DNA of 64,000 bases, taken from TMED27 sp964350695 (GTDB taxonomy: Bacteria > Pseudomonadota > Alphaproteobacteria > Micavibrionales > Micavibrionaceae). The position numbers and the translations under genes were made by a program. Position 1 is the stretch's first letter. The number at the start of each line of letters is the position of its first letter. Shown in pieces: positions 1 through 9,006 of the stretch. Location of the stretch: NCBI GenBank assembly GCA_964350695.1, contig CAYGKM010000002.1, positions 62,001-126,000 of the forward strand, in the 5' to 3' direction. The notes beneath the pieces were generated by a model, which saw only the letters and a list, made by a program, of their open reading frames with translations, did not search any database and was not told the DNA's origin.

Positions 1-615
1 TTTTTGTTCCAGCACGCCGACGAACATATGACCGAGGGTGATGTGCATTTCCTGGATGCGGCCCGGATCGGTGGCGGGGACGTTGATCATAATATCGCAG
101 AGAGATTTCATTTTGCCGCCTGTTTCGCCGGAAAGTCCGACAGTGACCATGCCCATGCGCTTGGCTTTTTTCAGGCCCTTGAGGACGTTTTCGGAGTTGC
201 CCGATGTGGACAGGCCAACGGCGATGTCGCCTTCATAGCCGAGTGTGCGGATTTGGCGGGAGAAAATTTCGTCGAAGCCAAAATCATTTGCGCAGGCCGT
301 GATGGCGGAGGCATCGAGGGACAATGAGAGCGCCGCGATGGGGGAGCGCTCTTTGTGGAGTTTGATCGACATTTCCGCGACGATATGCTGGCTGTCTGCG
401 GCGGAGCCGCCGTTTCCGAACATGATGATTTTATTACCGTTTTTGATGGCGGCTGTGGCGGCGTCCACCCATTTATCGAAGGGTTCGAACTGAGTTTCGA
501 ACATTTGCGCGGCGATCGACATATGGGCGTCGCGGGTTGCGGCCCAGTAATCCAGCGCGTTTACGTCGGTTTTGGGTTTGTGAAATTCAGCCTTTTTTGT
601 TTTTAAATCAACCAT
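1..615 (-). CDS. gmhA: D-sedoheptulose 7-phosphate isomerase (SIS domain), 3' end off the window
   Basis: Converts sedoheptulose 7-phosphate to heptose 7-phosphate, the first step in making the activated heptose of lipopolysaccharide inner core; cytoplasmic. The ATG is at 615 and 205 codons are visible before the left edge. The sugar-isomerase signature FGNGGSAADSQH lies at about residues 66-77, and a later LSTSGNSENV stretch is the phosphosugar-binding loop. The start codon directly abuts the stop codon of the upstream lipoprotein gene with no gap, so the two are probably co-transcribed. The family is clear; GmhA rather than the related DnaA-associated DiaA is judged from the motif and is slightly less sure. 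Confidence 0.88.
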   Translation of the reverse strand, partial: MVDLKTKKAEFHKPKTDVNALDYWAATRDAHMSIAAQMFETQFEPFDKWVDAATAAIKNGNKIIMFGNGGSAADSQHIVAEMSIKLHKERSPIAALSLSLDASAITACANDFGFDEIFSRQIRTLGYEGDIAVGLSTSGNSENVLKGLKKAKRMGMVTVGLSGETGGKMKSLCDIMINVPATDPGRIQEMHITLGHMFVGVLEQK

Positions 616-1338
616 TTATTGTCCTGTGATGTCGATGGGGTTGCCGCGATTGATGTTTTCTTTTGCTGCATCTTCCATGGCATCTTGTGCTTGCTCTTCA
701 AAAACGGTGGGCGTTTGCTCGATTTTATCTTCGATAAGGGCCTGTTTTTTTGCGGTTTGGCGGTTATAGGCCAGTTGGTCGGGGTTTAGCTGGAAGCCGA
801 CAAGGATTTTATGGCGGCTGCCGCGGCTTTGGTTTTCAACGGGGATGACTTGGCGCATTTTATCGTAATATGTTTGCGCGGTTTGACCTGCTTCATAGGT
901 CATATTGGCGGAGAAGACCTCTTTGGCCAGAATATCGCCGCCGGGGGATGTGACCGCAACGAAGAACGGATAGGTCATAAAGGTTTTAGCGGCGGCTGCG
1001 TTGCTGCGGCTTCCCGTGAAGGACAGGTTTAAATCCACGGTGACGGCTTTTTCGGCGTAGTCACAGGCGCTGTCTGCGCGGGTTATATCAATTTCGGAGA
1101 TGATATTCATGGGTGACATATCGCCGCTATTGCCGAATTGCGTGGCGGTGCGGAGGTCTTTCACGATTTCGACTTCGGGGCAGTTGCTGTTATAGACGAG
1201 CTGGTCGGGGCCGCTTTCCGACATCGACATTGCGGGCAGATTCAAGGAATCGATATCTTTGACAAAGCCATCCATGGTTTCACATGCGGGGAGAGATAAA
1301 ACGCAGGCGAGAAGGGCAAAATACCGAAAGTCTTTCAT
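616..1338 (-). CDS. Predicted lipoprotein of unknown function
   Basis: The ATG at 1338 is preceded by an AAGGAA ribosome-binding site. A longer reading would add ten residues without such a site. The first 19 residues form a lipoprotein signal peptide ending in the lipobox LPAC, so the mature protein should begin with a lipidated Cys. The remaining 220 or so residues have no motif I recognise; the C-terminal third is rich in Glu, Gln and Ala and probably helical. It abuts gmhA, which hints at an envelope role but does not show one. Confidence 0.8.
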   Translation of the reverse strand: MKDFRYFALLACVLSLPACETMDGFVKDIDSLNLPAMSMSESGPDQLVYNSNCPEVEIVKDLRTATQFGNSGDMSPMNIISEIDITRADSACDYAEKAVTVDLNLSFTGSRSNAAAAKTFMTYPFFVAVTSPGGDILAKEVFSANMTYEAGQTAQTYYDKMRQVIPVENQSRGSRHKILVGFQLNPDQLAYNRQTAKKQALIEDKIEQTPTVFEEQAQDAMEDAAKENINRGNPIDITGQ

Positions 1339-1411
1339 TTTTTGATTCCTTGGTTTAAATATGCACACAAGATGAAGCGAGCTTAGATAAGCTGCGCGCT
1401 AAAAGCAAGAG

Positions 1412-2380
1412 ATGCGAAGCATGACGAGTAAACCAGCATTGACGATTTTATTGGCCGCGCCGCGGGGTTTTTGCGCGGGGGTTGATCGGGCGATTAAAAT
1501 TGTGGAATTGGCGCTGGAGAAATACGGCGCGCCGGTTTATGTGCGCCATGAGATTGTGCATAACAAGTTTGTGGTCAATGGCTTGCGGGATAAGGGCGCG
1601 GTGTTTGTGAAAGAGCTATCGGAGATTCCCGATGACGGGCAGCCGGTGATTTTCAGCGCGCATGGCGTGGCTAAAAGCGTGCCTGCAAATGCGGAAGCAC
1701 GCGAGATGTTTTATATTGATGCGACGTGTCCTTTGGTTAGCAAGGTGCACCGTGAGGCGGAGCGGCATTATAAAAACGGGCTTCAGATTGTGTTGATCGG
1801 GCATGCGGGACACCCTGAAGTGATTGGCACAATGGGGCAGCTCCCTGCGGGGGCTGTTGTTTTGGTGGAGACTGTGGCGGATGTTGCGAGAATTTCTGTG
1901 AATGACGAGGCGGCGCTGGCGTATTGTACGCAGACGACGCTTTCGGTGGATGATACGGCGGCAATTGTTGAGGCGTTGCAGGGGCGGTTCCCGAAAATCG
2001 AGGGGCCGCATAAGGAAGATATTTGCTATGCGACGACGAACCGTCAGGCGGCGGTGAAGCGAATAGCGGATGAAAGCGATGCTATGATTGTTTTGGGCGC
2101 GCCGAATTCCTCGAATTCAAACCGTTTGGTCGAGGTGGCGGGCCTTCATGGATGCGCGAAATCGATGCTTGTGCAGCGCGCGGCGGAGATTGATTGGAGC
2201 TGGATGGACGGTGTGCATACGCTGGGGATTACGGCGGGGGCGAGCGCGCCGGAGGTGCTGGTGGATGAGGTGATTGAAGCGGCGCGGGCGCGGTTTGATG
2301 TGACGATTAAAGAGGTCAGTATTACGCAGGAGAATGTAGCGTTTAAAATTCCGAAAGTTCTGATGGGAGACGCGGCATGA
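1412..2380 (+). CDS. ispH: 4-hydroxy-3-methylbut-2-enyl diphosphate reductase
   Basis: Last enzyme of the MEP isoprenoid pathway, a [4Fe-4S] reductase making IPP and DMAPP. The three cluster cysteines sit in the expected contexts: APRGFCAGVDRA near the N-terminus, DATCPLV at about residue 110 and DICYATTNRQ at about residue 208. The 322-residue length is normal. An ATG at 1421 is an equally possible start; neither has a strong ribosome-binding site. The stop overlaps the next gene's start in an ATGA junction, implying translational coupling. Confidence 0.95.
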   Translation: MRSMTSKPALTILLAAPRGFCAGVDRAIKIVELALEKYGAPVYVRHEIVHNKFVVNGLRDKGAVFVKELSEIPDDGQPVIFSAHGVAKSVPANAEAREMFYIDATCPLVSKVHREAERHYKNGLQIVLIGHAGHPEVIGTMGQLPAGAVVLVETVADVARISVNDEAALAYCTQTTLSVDDTAAIVEALQGRFPKIEGPHKEDICYATTNRQAAVKRIADESDAMIVLGAPNSSNSNRLVEVAGLHGCAKSMLVQRAAEIDWSWMDGVHTLGITAGASAPEVLVDEVIEAARARFDVTIKEVSITQENVAFKIPKVLMGDAA

Positions 2381-3129
2381 AGATGACGGGGGCAGACTTT
2401 CTGAAGCAGCAGAAGAAGGCCATTACCCTCATGGGGATGTCGGGGGTTGGAAAATCTCATATTTCATTGCAGCTCGCGGAGTGGGGATGGACGAATTATT
2501 CGTGTGATTATTTGATCGGCACAAAATATCTGCAGCATTTGGTGGATGATAATAAATCCATGACCGAGGATGATATATCGTGGCTTTCCGATTTTGTGGG
2601 GCGTTTGGGCGCGCGGGATCAAGGCGGCATTGCGCTGTCCGAGTTTAAATTACGCCAGAAGCTTTATTATAACGCGGAAATGGATGTTGTGCGCGATGCG
2701 GGCGAGGCGATTGATGCGGCCGCAGGCAATATCGTTATCGATTCATCGGGGAGTCTTTGCGAGATTGAGGATGATGAGGTGCTGGAGGGGCTGGGGCAAC
2801 AGACATTATTTGTGTATTTGAAGGTGCGTCAAGAAGGCCATGCGGAGATTTTGGGGCGGGCGAGTAGCTACCCTAAGCCTTTGTATTTTCCACCTGCGTT
2901 TTTGGAAGAGCGTTTGGCGCGGTATTTTGAGAAGTTTGATTTGGATGATAATCGTTCGATTGATCCGACCGAGTTTTTGCGCTGGATTTTTCCGCATTTG
3001 TTCGAAGCGCGTTTGCCGAAATATCAGAGGTTGGCGGAGAAATACGGGGTTGTTGTAGCGTCGCATGAGGTTGATTTGTCTTCTGAAGAGGCGTTTTTAA
3101 AGACCATTGCGGGCGCGCTTGATGCCTAA
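2377..3129 (+). CDS. P-loop NTPase/kinase-like protein of unknown substrate
   Basis: A 250-residue protein with a Walker A motif GMSGVGKS at about residues 20-27, followed by a YSCDYLIG segment that resembles the acceptor-binding Asp of shikimate-kinase-fold small-molecule kinases. The IVIDSSGS stretch near the middle could be a Walker B equivalent. The C-terminal half does not match a family I know. It overlaps ispH by 4 bases (ATGA) and rnhA by 8 bases, so it is firmly embedded in the operon. The kinase fold is inferred; the substrate is unknown. Confidence 0.75.
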   Translation: MKMTGADFLKQQKKAITLMGMSGVGKSHISLQLAEWGWTNYSCDYLIGTKYLQHLVDDNKSMTEDDISWLSDFVGRLGARDQGGIALSEFKLRQKLYYNAEMDVVRDAGEAIDAAAGNIVIDSSGSLCEIEDDEVLEGLGQQTLFVYLKVRQEGHAEILGRASSYPKPLYFPPAFLEERLARYFEKFDLDDNRSIDPTEFLRWIFPHLFEARLPKYQRLAEKYGVVVASHEVDLSSEEAFLKTIAGALDA

Positions 3130-3553
3130 AGTTGTTAGGATTTATACAGATGGTGCGTGCAGCGGTAACCCGGGGCCGGGAGGTTGGGGGGCGCTTATGC
3201 TTTGGAACGGGCATGAGAAGGAAATGAATGGCGGGGAAGCCGAGACGACGAATAACCGCATGGAAATGATGGCGGTGATCAAGGCGCTGGAGGCGATTAA
3301 AGGATCGCCTAAAATAGAAATTCATACAGACAGTAAATATGTGATGCAGGGGATTACGGAGTGGATTGCGGGGTGGAAGGCGCGCGGATGGAAGACTGCG
3401 GGCAAGAAGCCGGTGAAGAATGTTGATCTGTGGCAGGAGATGGACGCGTTGGTGGCGCAGCATAATGTCACGTTTTATTGGGTGAAGGGGCATGATGGTC
3501 ATCCAGAAAATGAGCGGGCGGATGCCCTCGCTGTGGCAGGGATTGTGCGCTAA
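3122..3553 (+). CDS. rnhA: Ribonuclease HI
   Basis: Cleaves RNA in RNA-DNA hybrids. The catalytic acidic residues are in place: Asp in YTDGACSGNPG near the start, Glu in TNNRMEMMA, Asp in HTDSKYV and Asp in NERADALA. The 143-residue length from ATG 3122 is typical. A start at 3107 would add five residues and is less likely because the family begins just before the first beta strand. The start overlaps the stop of the upstream P-loop gene by 8 bases. Confidence 0.96.
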   Translation: MPKVVRIYTDGACSGNPGPGGWGALMLWNGHEKEMNGGEAETTNNRMEMMAVIKALEAIKGSPKIEIHTDSKYVMQGITEWIAGWKARGWKTAGKKPVKNVDLWQEMDALVAQHNVTFYWVKGHDGHPENERADALAVAGIVR

Positions 3554-3690
3554 TTTCACGTTATCCACACCGTTTCCTGCGGTTTATGGAACGATTTTTC
3601 AATCTTAAGAGTTCGTTAATAGAATCACCTCAGGCTTGGAAATATAGCCAAGAAGAGGCGAAGTGTTTCACAACCAGCCGGGAGGCCAAC
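3554..3690. other. Intergenic region with a single perfect DnaA-box 9-mer
   Basis: The 137 bases between rnhA and the next gene contain TTATCCACA at 3561-3569, which is the consensus DnaA-binding 9-mer. No second box or AT-rich unwinding element is evident nearby, so this is not an origin. It could be a chance match or a DnaA-responsive promoter site for the downstream gene. Confidence 0.35.
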
Positions 3691-4146
3691 ATGACACAGA
3701 CAGTAATCGGACACGCATTAGATCACATTCAGTTTCAAACACAGTTAGAGCCTAGCGGCGTTGTTTTGCCGTTGCCGCCGAAAAGTTCGGAGAGCGATGA
3801 AATGGAGATTTATGCCCGTTTCATGCGGCACTTACGCCATGTTCCGAATTCGCGGGCGGAGATTAAGATTCTCTCTGCGTTGCAGTTTACGGCGGATATG
3901 CTGGATTATAGCGATGCGCATTTGGCGAAGGTTCTGGTCGAGCTTGGGCTTCGGGCGCCGCGCATGGCGTTTACTGCGGACTTCCTGAGCTATGCCGACA
4001 AGGCGTTGATGCGCAACCAGTGGGATGTTGGCGGGCCGTCTGATGGTTTGTTGGCGCTGAAAATGTTCTGGAACAAGATTGGCGAAGACAAATTCGCAGC
4101 CTTTAAGGGCGAGTACCCATTGATTGTCGAAAGCGCAGCGCTTTAA
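3691..4146 (+). CDS. Conserved-looking hypothetical protein, 151 residues
   Basis: The ATG at 3691 follows a GGGAGG ribosome-binding site. An in-frame start at 3586 would add 35 residues that look non-coding. The protein is soluble and probably helical, with no signal peptide, membrane segment or motif I recognise. Its stop codon TAA forms a TTAA shared with the stop of the convergent penicillin-binding protein gene, a 4-base overlap. Confidence 0.7.
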   Translation: MTQTVIGHALDHIQFQTQLEPSGVVLPLPPKSSESDEMEIYARFMRHLRHVPNSRAEIKILSALQFTADMLDYSDAHLAKVLVELGLRAPRMAFTADFLSYADKALMRNQWDVGGPSDGLLALKMFWNKIGEDKFAAFKGEYPLIVESAAL

Positions 4147-6188
4147 TTGTTATAGCGCTGTGATTCAGGCAGGCTGGTTTTATCGGTCACGCGGTCTTTG
4201 AAGATTTCACGGCGCTCAGGGTTATACAGAGTGTTCTCATTTTCTCTGTTTCTGCCGTCGCTTGGGTTGTTTGTGCCGCCGAAAAAGATATTCCCTAAAA
4301 GTTCTTCAAAGCCCGAAGCGGGGGCAAAATCGCCGGCATAAACGGGGCTGTAAGAGCCGCTGGCGGAGGCAATCACTTCGCGCCATGTACGGGCAGGGTA
4401 GCTGCCGCCTGTTACGCCTTTCATCGGCGAATTGTCATCATTTCCAAACCATGAGATGCCGACAAGTTCGCGCGTGAAGCCCATGAAAAGGGCGTCGCGG
4501 GAGTCGTCTGATGTGCCTGTTTTACCTGCGGCCGAACCTGTGAAGGCGGCGCCGCGGCCTGTGCCGTATTGCATGACGGAGTGCATCATGGAGGTGATAT
4601 TTTGGATGTCGTGCTGTTTGAAGACGCGCTTCATGTTTCTGTCATCTGTGCGCTGGTAATACAGCTCGCCTGTGTCTTTGGAAATGATTTTGGTGATACC
4701 GTATGGTTTGGCGTAAGAGCCGCCATTGGCGATCACAGAGTATGCGCCCGCCATTTCAAGCAGGCTGATGCCGCTGGAGCCGAGGGCGAGGGAGAGATCG
4801 GGCTGAAGTTCGGAGGTGATGCCCATGCGCTGCGCTGTGTTGATCACGGCTGTCGGGCCGACTTCTTTCATCAGGCGCACGGCGGCGGTGTTCAGGGAGT
4901 ATGTCAGCGCTTCTTCGAGGGTGACTTCACCGTAATATTGGCCGCCGAAGTTTTTCGGACGGTAGCGCCAGTTTGTGATGGGGTTGTCTTCGATAAGGTC
5001 TTGCGGTGACCAGCCTTGTTCAAGGGCGGTGAGGTAGACCAGAGGTTTAAAGGCCGAGCCGGGCGGGCGAAGGGCCTGCGTTGCGCGGTTAAACTGGCTT
5101 TCGCTATAGTTTTTGCCGCCGACGATGGCGACAACTGCGCCGTTGGGGCGCATGACGACAAAAGCGCCTTGGGAGATGTTTTTATCTGCGCCGTATTGGT
5201 CGATGACATCATTAATTGAAGTTGTGATTGTGTTTTGAATTTTTGAGTTGAGGGTTGTTTCAATCACGATGTCTTCGGTTGGTGTGCCGATGAGGTCCTG
5301 GAGTTGATCTACGATCCAATCGGTGTAGAAGCGGTCAGACATTTCGTTTGCAGGTTTTTGCATCGGTTTCGGGATGGCCTTGGTTTCGCCGTCGAGTTGT
5401 TCCTGAGTGATATATCCTGCATCCATCATGGCGGTGAGGACGACGTCCGTGCGTTGCTTTGACAGGCTTGGGTTGCTGTTTGGTGAATAACGGGACGGGG
5501 CTTTGAGGAGGCCTGCGAGTGTTGCGCTTTCACGAAGGGAAATCTCTTCAACAGGCTTTTCAAAATACAGGCGCGAGGCGGCGTCTACGCCGAATGTCCC
5601 TGAACCAAGATATACGCGGTTGAGGTAGGCGGAGAGGATTTCATCCTTGGTGAGTTCATATTCAAGCCAGAAGGCGAGCATGGCTTCCTGGATTTTGCGT
5701 TTGAGTGTGCGCTCGCGCGACAGGAAGAGGTTTTTCGCGAGTTGCTGGGTGATTGTCGAGCCGCCTTGGGCGACGCGGCCTTCTCGGGCATTAACGAACA
5801 TGGCGCGGGCGAGGCCGAGGGGGTCAAGGCCGAAATGGTAGTAAAAGCGGCGATCTTCGGTGGCGAGGACGGCCTGAACAAGATGTTGCGGCATGTCATC
5901 GGTTGTGACCTGATTGCCGATGATGTCGCCGTAGCGGGCGGCGATGGAGCCGTCCGCGGCTTTTACGATGATGGCGTTTTTACGGTCAAAAGAGGCGCTT
6001 TCGGTTATATCGGGGAGTTCCTGGGCGTACCATGCGAAAAGGCCGACGACAAAGATTCCGACCCAAAGACCTATGACGGTGAGCCATTTAAAGCAAAACC
6101 CAAAGAAGCTGCGGTTTTGCGTTTTCTTTGTGCTTCTTTTTGACGATTTTTTAGCCGTCTTTTTCTTTGCTGGTTTTTTCTTTGACAT
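4143..6188 (-). CDS. mrcA: Class A penicillin-binding protein 1A (transglycosylase/transpeptidase)
   Basis: Bifunctional peptidoglycan synthase anchored in the inner membrane. A lysine-rich cytoplasmic tail (residues 1-28) precedes a single membrane helix (about 30-53). The GT51 transglycosylase domain shows EDRRFYYHFG (111-120) and QGGSTITQQ (141-149). The transpeptidase domain carries the nucleophile motif SAFK, then SLN and KTGT. At 681 residues it is shorter than E. coli PBP1A and seems to lack most of the inserted OB-like domain, as is common for PBP1A/1C-like proteins in alphaproteobacteria. The symbol follows common usage and the paralogue assignment is not certain. Confidence 0.93.
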   Translation of the reverse strand: MSKKKPAKKKTAKKSSKRSTKKTQNRSFFGFCFKWLTVIGLWVGIFVVGLFAWYAQELPDITESASFDRKNAIIVKAADGSIAARYGDIIGNQVTTDDMPQHLVQAVLATEDRRFYYHFGLDPLGLARAMFVNAREGRVAQGGSTITQQLAKNLFLSRERTLKRKIQEAMLAFWLEYELTKDEILSAYLNRVYLGSGTFGVDAASRLYFEKPVEEISLRESATLAGLLKAPSRYSPNSNPSLSKQRTDVVLTAMMDAGYITQEQLDGETKAIPKPMQKPANEMSDRFYTDWIVDQLQDLIGTPTEDIVIETTLNSKIQNTITTSINDVIDQYGADKNISQGAFVVMRPNGAVVAIVGGKNYSESQFNRATQALRPPGSAFKPLVYLTALEQGWSPQDLIEDNPITNWRYRPKNFGGQYYGEVTLEEALTYSLNTAAVRLMKEVGPTAVINTAQRMGITSELQPDLSLALGSSGISLLEMAGAYSVIANGGSYAKPYGITKIISKDTGELYYQRTDDRNMKRVFKQHDIQNITSMMHSVMQYGTGRGAAFTGSAAGKTGTSDDSRDALFMGFTRELVGISWFGNDDNSPMKGVTGGSYPARTWREVIASASGSYSPVYAGDFAPASGFEELLGNIFFGGTNNPSDGRNRENENTLYNPERREIFKDRVTDKTSLPESQRYNN

Positions 6189-6241
6189 AATGATTTATTT
6201 TGGCTATTTTCTCTATTGTATTGAAGGAGGTATCAAAACCG

Positions 6242-6931
6242 ATGGCATTTAGCCCAGAAATCATAGATAGAGTCAACAAAAGGCTGCTTGATCCGTTTAG
6301 TGATCTGCCCGTCAGAGAGTCGGAGGTTGGGGTTCTTTTTGGGTGTCGAAGCGCGACAGGGACTGTTGCGGATAAGATGGCTGATTTATATCATGATGGG
6401 GCTTTCCCTAAAGTTATGGTGGCTGGGGGTTTAAGGGTTTTTCAGCCAGCGGTTTTTCTTGGTTTGAAAAAAGAGCAGCGCGCAGAAACGGGACGTCTTA
6501 GCGATTTCTTTAGTTTTGCGAGTGAAGCGGATTATGCTCGAAGTATTCTTCTTCGGCGCGATGTCCTTGAGCGCGATATCATTATCGGGTCTCAAGAAGA
6601 GAAGGGGCATTTGATTGCCAGAGAGTTGGCGAGGAAACTGGAAGGGCATTATGCGAGCGCAACTGTCGGTTCTTATGCCCCGTATAGTCGCCGAAATGTA
6701 GGGGCGCTAAGGTTTCAAGGTTTAAGCATTCCTTTGGATGTTCGTGCTGTTCGGCCGTTTCAGCTTACGCCTGATAATTGGCATGAATCCAAAGTTGGCG
6801 GTTTTTTGGTTCAAGAAGAGAAAAATATGGATCCTCTTAATTCTGATGGTTATGTGGGGCGTTTTACGATTGAAGTTGATTTAGAAAATGAATCGGCATT
6901 GCGTAATACGCTTCCTATCTTGGTAGTTTAA
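6242..6931 (+). CDS. DUF218/YdcF-like protein
   Basis: The ATG at 6242 lies 11 bases after an AAGGAGG ribosome-binding site. The reading from a TTG at 6200 is less likely. The N-terminal third (GVLFGCRSATG, then LYHDGAFPKVMVAGG) has the layout of the DUF218 (SanA/YdcF/ElyC) fold: a hydrophobic strand, an Arg-rich loop, a repeat of 'small turn then strand', and SEADYARSILL as the following helix. No membrane helix is present, so it would be cytoplasmic. The gene is visibly more AT-rich than its neighbours. Family assignment is by eye and moderate. It ends in a 4-base convergent overlap (TTAA) with the next gene. Confidence 0.6.
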   Translation: MAFSPEIIDRVNKRLLDPFSDLPVRESEVGVLFGCRSATGTVADKMADLYHDGAFPKVMVAGGLRVFQPAVFLGLKKEQRAETGRLSDFFSFASEADYARSILLRRDVLERDIIIGSQEEKGHLIARELARKLEGHYASATVGSYAPYSRRNVGALRFQGLSIPLDVRAVRPFQLTPDNWHESKVGGFLVQEEKNMDPLNSDGYVGRFTIEVDLENESALRNTLPILVV

Positions 6932-7461
6932 TTACATTCAAGCCAATAGCGTCTACGGGCGGGGAATTTATCTGTTTCGGGGGTTTCGTCGTCGTATTTC
7001 GCGCCGCAAAATTCGATGATTTCTCTGCCTGAGTTATTGTGCGGGCCGACGGTGATGAGGGCGCGGTCTATGCCGAAATGGGCGATATAGGGGATGCCTT
7101 TTTGCAGAATTTTTTTGCCGAAGCCTTTGCCGCGCATGGATGGGCGGATAACGAAATTGATGTGGCCGCCCCATTTTTCCAAGTGCCAGTTCAGGCGGTG
7201 GCGGATATTGAATGTGCCGATATATTTATCGTCTTTGACCATCCACAGGACTGTTTCGGGCACGGGTTCAACCCAATCAGCGTAAGGTTTATGGAGGTGG
7301 CGGCGGTTGTTGTTGATATCGTCAACGAAGGTATCGAAGGTTTTGTCGAGTTCGTTGCGGTCGAGGAATTGATAGCGGCCTTCGGCGTGGAATTCATCCA
7401 GAGCTTCGAGGAAGCTTTTTTTGTATTCTTTGGCGGGCTTTACAAGCTTTGATGCTGACAT
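6928..7461 (-). CDS. GNAT-family N-acetyltransferase
   Basis: A 177-residue acetyltransferase. The acetyl-CoA pyrophosphate loop appears as RPSMRGKGFGKK, matching the GNAT signature R/Q-x-x-G-x-G/A, preceded by the strand INFVI. The substrate is not predictable. The C-terminal RRRYWLE ending is typical of one GNAT branch that has an aromatic-rich last strand. Its stop overlaps that of the DUF218-like gene by four bases. Confidence 0.88.
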   Translation of the reverse strand: MSASKLVKPAKEYKKSFLEALDEFHAEGRYQFLDRNELDKTFDTFVDDINNNRRHLHKPYADWVEPVPETVLWMVKDDKYIGTFNIRHRLNWHLEKWGGHINFVIRPSMRGKGFGKKILQKGIPYIAHFGIDRALITVGPHNNSGREIIEFCGAKYDDETPETDKFPARRRYWLECN

Positions 7462-7500
7462 AATGGGTTTCTAATACACGAAGCTTTTGTGTGTTTCCAG

Positions 7501-8898
7501 TTAAATTAAGAACAGGGCGGCGAGGCCGAGGAACGCGAAAAAGCCGACAACGTCTGTAATCGTTGTCAGGAATACGGTTGAGGCGACGGCGGGGTCAGCG
7601 CCGCGTCGATCGAGTATAATGGGGATGGCGGCGCCCGAAAATCCGGCAACGAAGAGGTTGATGATCATAGCGGCGGCAATGACAATGCCGAGCATGGGGC
7701 TGGTGAACCAGAAAGCGGAGAGGGTGCCGATAATAAGGGCGAAGGCGGCGCCGTTGAGGGAGCCGACGATGGTTTCTTTCCAGATGATGCGCCATGTGTT
7801 TGCGCCGGAGAGTTCTTTGGTGGCCAGAGCGCGCACCGCAACCGTTAGGGCCTGCGTCCCTGCGTTTCCGCCCATAGAGGCGACGATGGGCATGAGGACG
7901 GCCAGAGCCACGAGTTCCTGGATGGTGGCATCAAAGAAAGAGATAACCACGGAGGCCAGAATAGCGGTGAGCAAATTTATAAACAGCCAGCGGAAGCGCG
8001 TGCCTGTGGTGGACAGGACGGCGCGGTAAAGGTCGCCTTGGTCCACACCGGCAAGCTTCAAGATATCTTCGGCGGCTTCTTCGTCAATAACGTCTACAAC
8101 GTCATCAATTGTGATTACACCGATGAGGCGGCCTTCGGTGTCTGTGACGGGCGCGGACATCAGGTTGTCGCGCCGGAAAAGGCGGGCCACGTCTTCCTGA
8201 TCCATTTCGGCGGAGATTGTGACTGTATCCTCAAGGGATAGATTTTCGATTTTCTCGCTGCGGGCGCTTCGGACTATGCGGTTTAGCGGGATGTGGCCAC
8301 GCACGTGGTATGAGGGGTCGATGACGAATATATCGAAGAAGTCTTCGGGCAGGTCATCGGCGGCTTTGCGCAGGTAATCAATCGTTTTGCCGACGGTCCA
8401 GAATTCAGGCACGGCGACGACTTCGCGCTGCATGAGACGACCGGCGGAGTCTTCGGGGAAGGCCAAGCCTTCTTCAACAACGGCGCGGGTTTTTTTCGAG
8501 AGTTTGCGGATGATTTCTTTTTGGAAATCTTCGTCCAGATTCTCGATGATCATCAGGGCGTCATCTGTTTCTAGGGCGGTGATGAGCGAGGCGACCTGAG
8601 ACGCGGGCATACCGGACAGCACGTTTTTGGCAAGCTCGGGATCCATTTCGGTGAAGACAGCCGGGTCGAGGTCTTCGGCATACATGGAGATAAGCTCGCT
8701 CCTGTCGACATCATTGACCTTGGCGATTAATTCTGCGACATCGGGGGCGGAGAGGTCGCTCAGGGCTTCGTGAACAGTGTCTGAATCTTGTGCGTGAACG
8801 GCATCTGCGATGTCGCGGATGTTTGCATCGGACAAGGCAAGGGAAGAGGTGTCTTCTTCCTTGATGTCGCTGTCTATTGCTTTTTGATTATCAGACAT
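7501..8898 (-). CDS. mgtE: MgtE-type magnesium transporter
   Basis: Inner-membrane Mg2+ channel. The 465 residues show the family order: an N-terminal superhelical domain containing MPASQVASLI-type repeats, a pair of CBS domains (about residues 135-260; GVITIDDVVDVIDEEAAEDI at the end), and then five transmembrane helices with the pore-lining sequence MGGNAGTQAL. Mg2+ binding between the N and CBS domains gates the channel in characterised homologues. No Mg2+ riboswitch is evident in the roughly 100 bases upstream. Confidence 0.95.
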   Translation of the reverse strand: MSDNQKAIDSDIKEEDTSSLALSDANIRDIADAVHAQDSDTVHEALSDLSAPDVAELIAKVNDVDRSELISMYAEDLDPAVFTEMDPELAKNVLSGMPASQVASLITALETDDALMIIENLDEDFQKEIIRKLSKKTRAVVEEGLAFPEDSAGRLMQREVVAVPEFWTVGKTIDYLRKAADDLPEDFFDIFVIDPSYHVRGHIPLNRIVRSARSEKIENLSLEDTVTISAEMDQEDVARLFRRDNLMSAPVTDTEGRLIGVITIDDVVDVIDEEAAEDILKLAGVDQGDLYRAVLSTTGTRFRWLFINLLTAILASVVISFFDATIQELVALAVLMPIVASMGGNAGTQALTVAVRALATKELSGANTWRIIWKETIVGSLNGAAFALIIGTLSAFWFTSPMLGIVIAAAMIINLFVAGFSGAAIPIILDRRGADPAVASTVFLTTITDVVGFFAFLGLAALFLI

Positions 8899-9006
8899 TC
8901 GTTTCGCCCTGAGTGTTTGGGGATTCTTGGGCGCACTATATCATTTTTGGCCTTGGTTGCCAGTATGATTTCAAAGCAGGGTTTTTAAGTCCGGTTTTAC
9001 CTGGAT

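Noticed and set aside
3580..3615. Second EcfG-type promoter (GGAAC ... CGTT) after rnhA
   Set aside because: The spacer is 21 bases, outside the 16-17 of the consensus.
4569..5009. Long plus-strand frame opposite the penicillin-binding protein gene
   Set aside because: Antisense shadow of a strongly supported gene, with atypical composition and no start signals.
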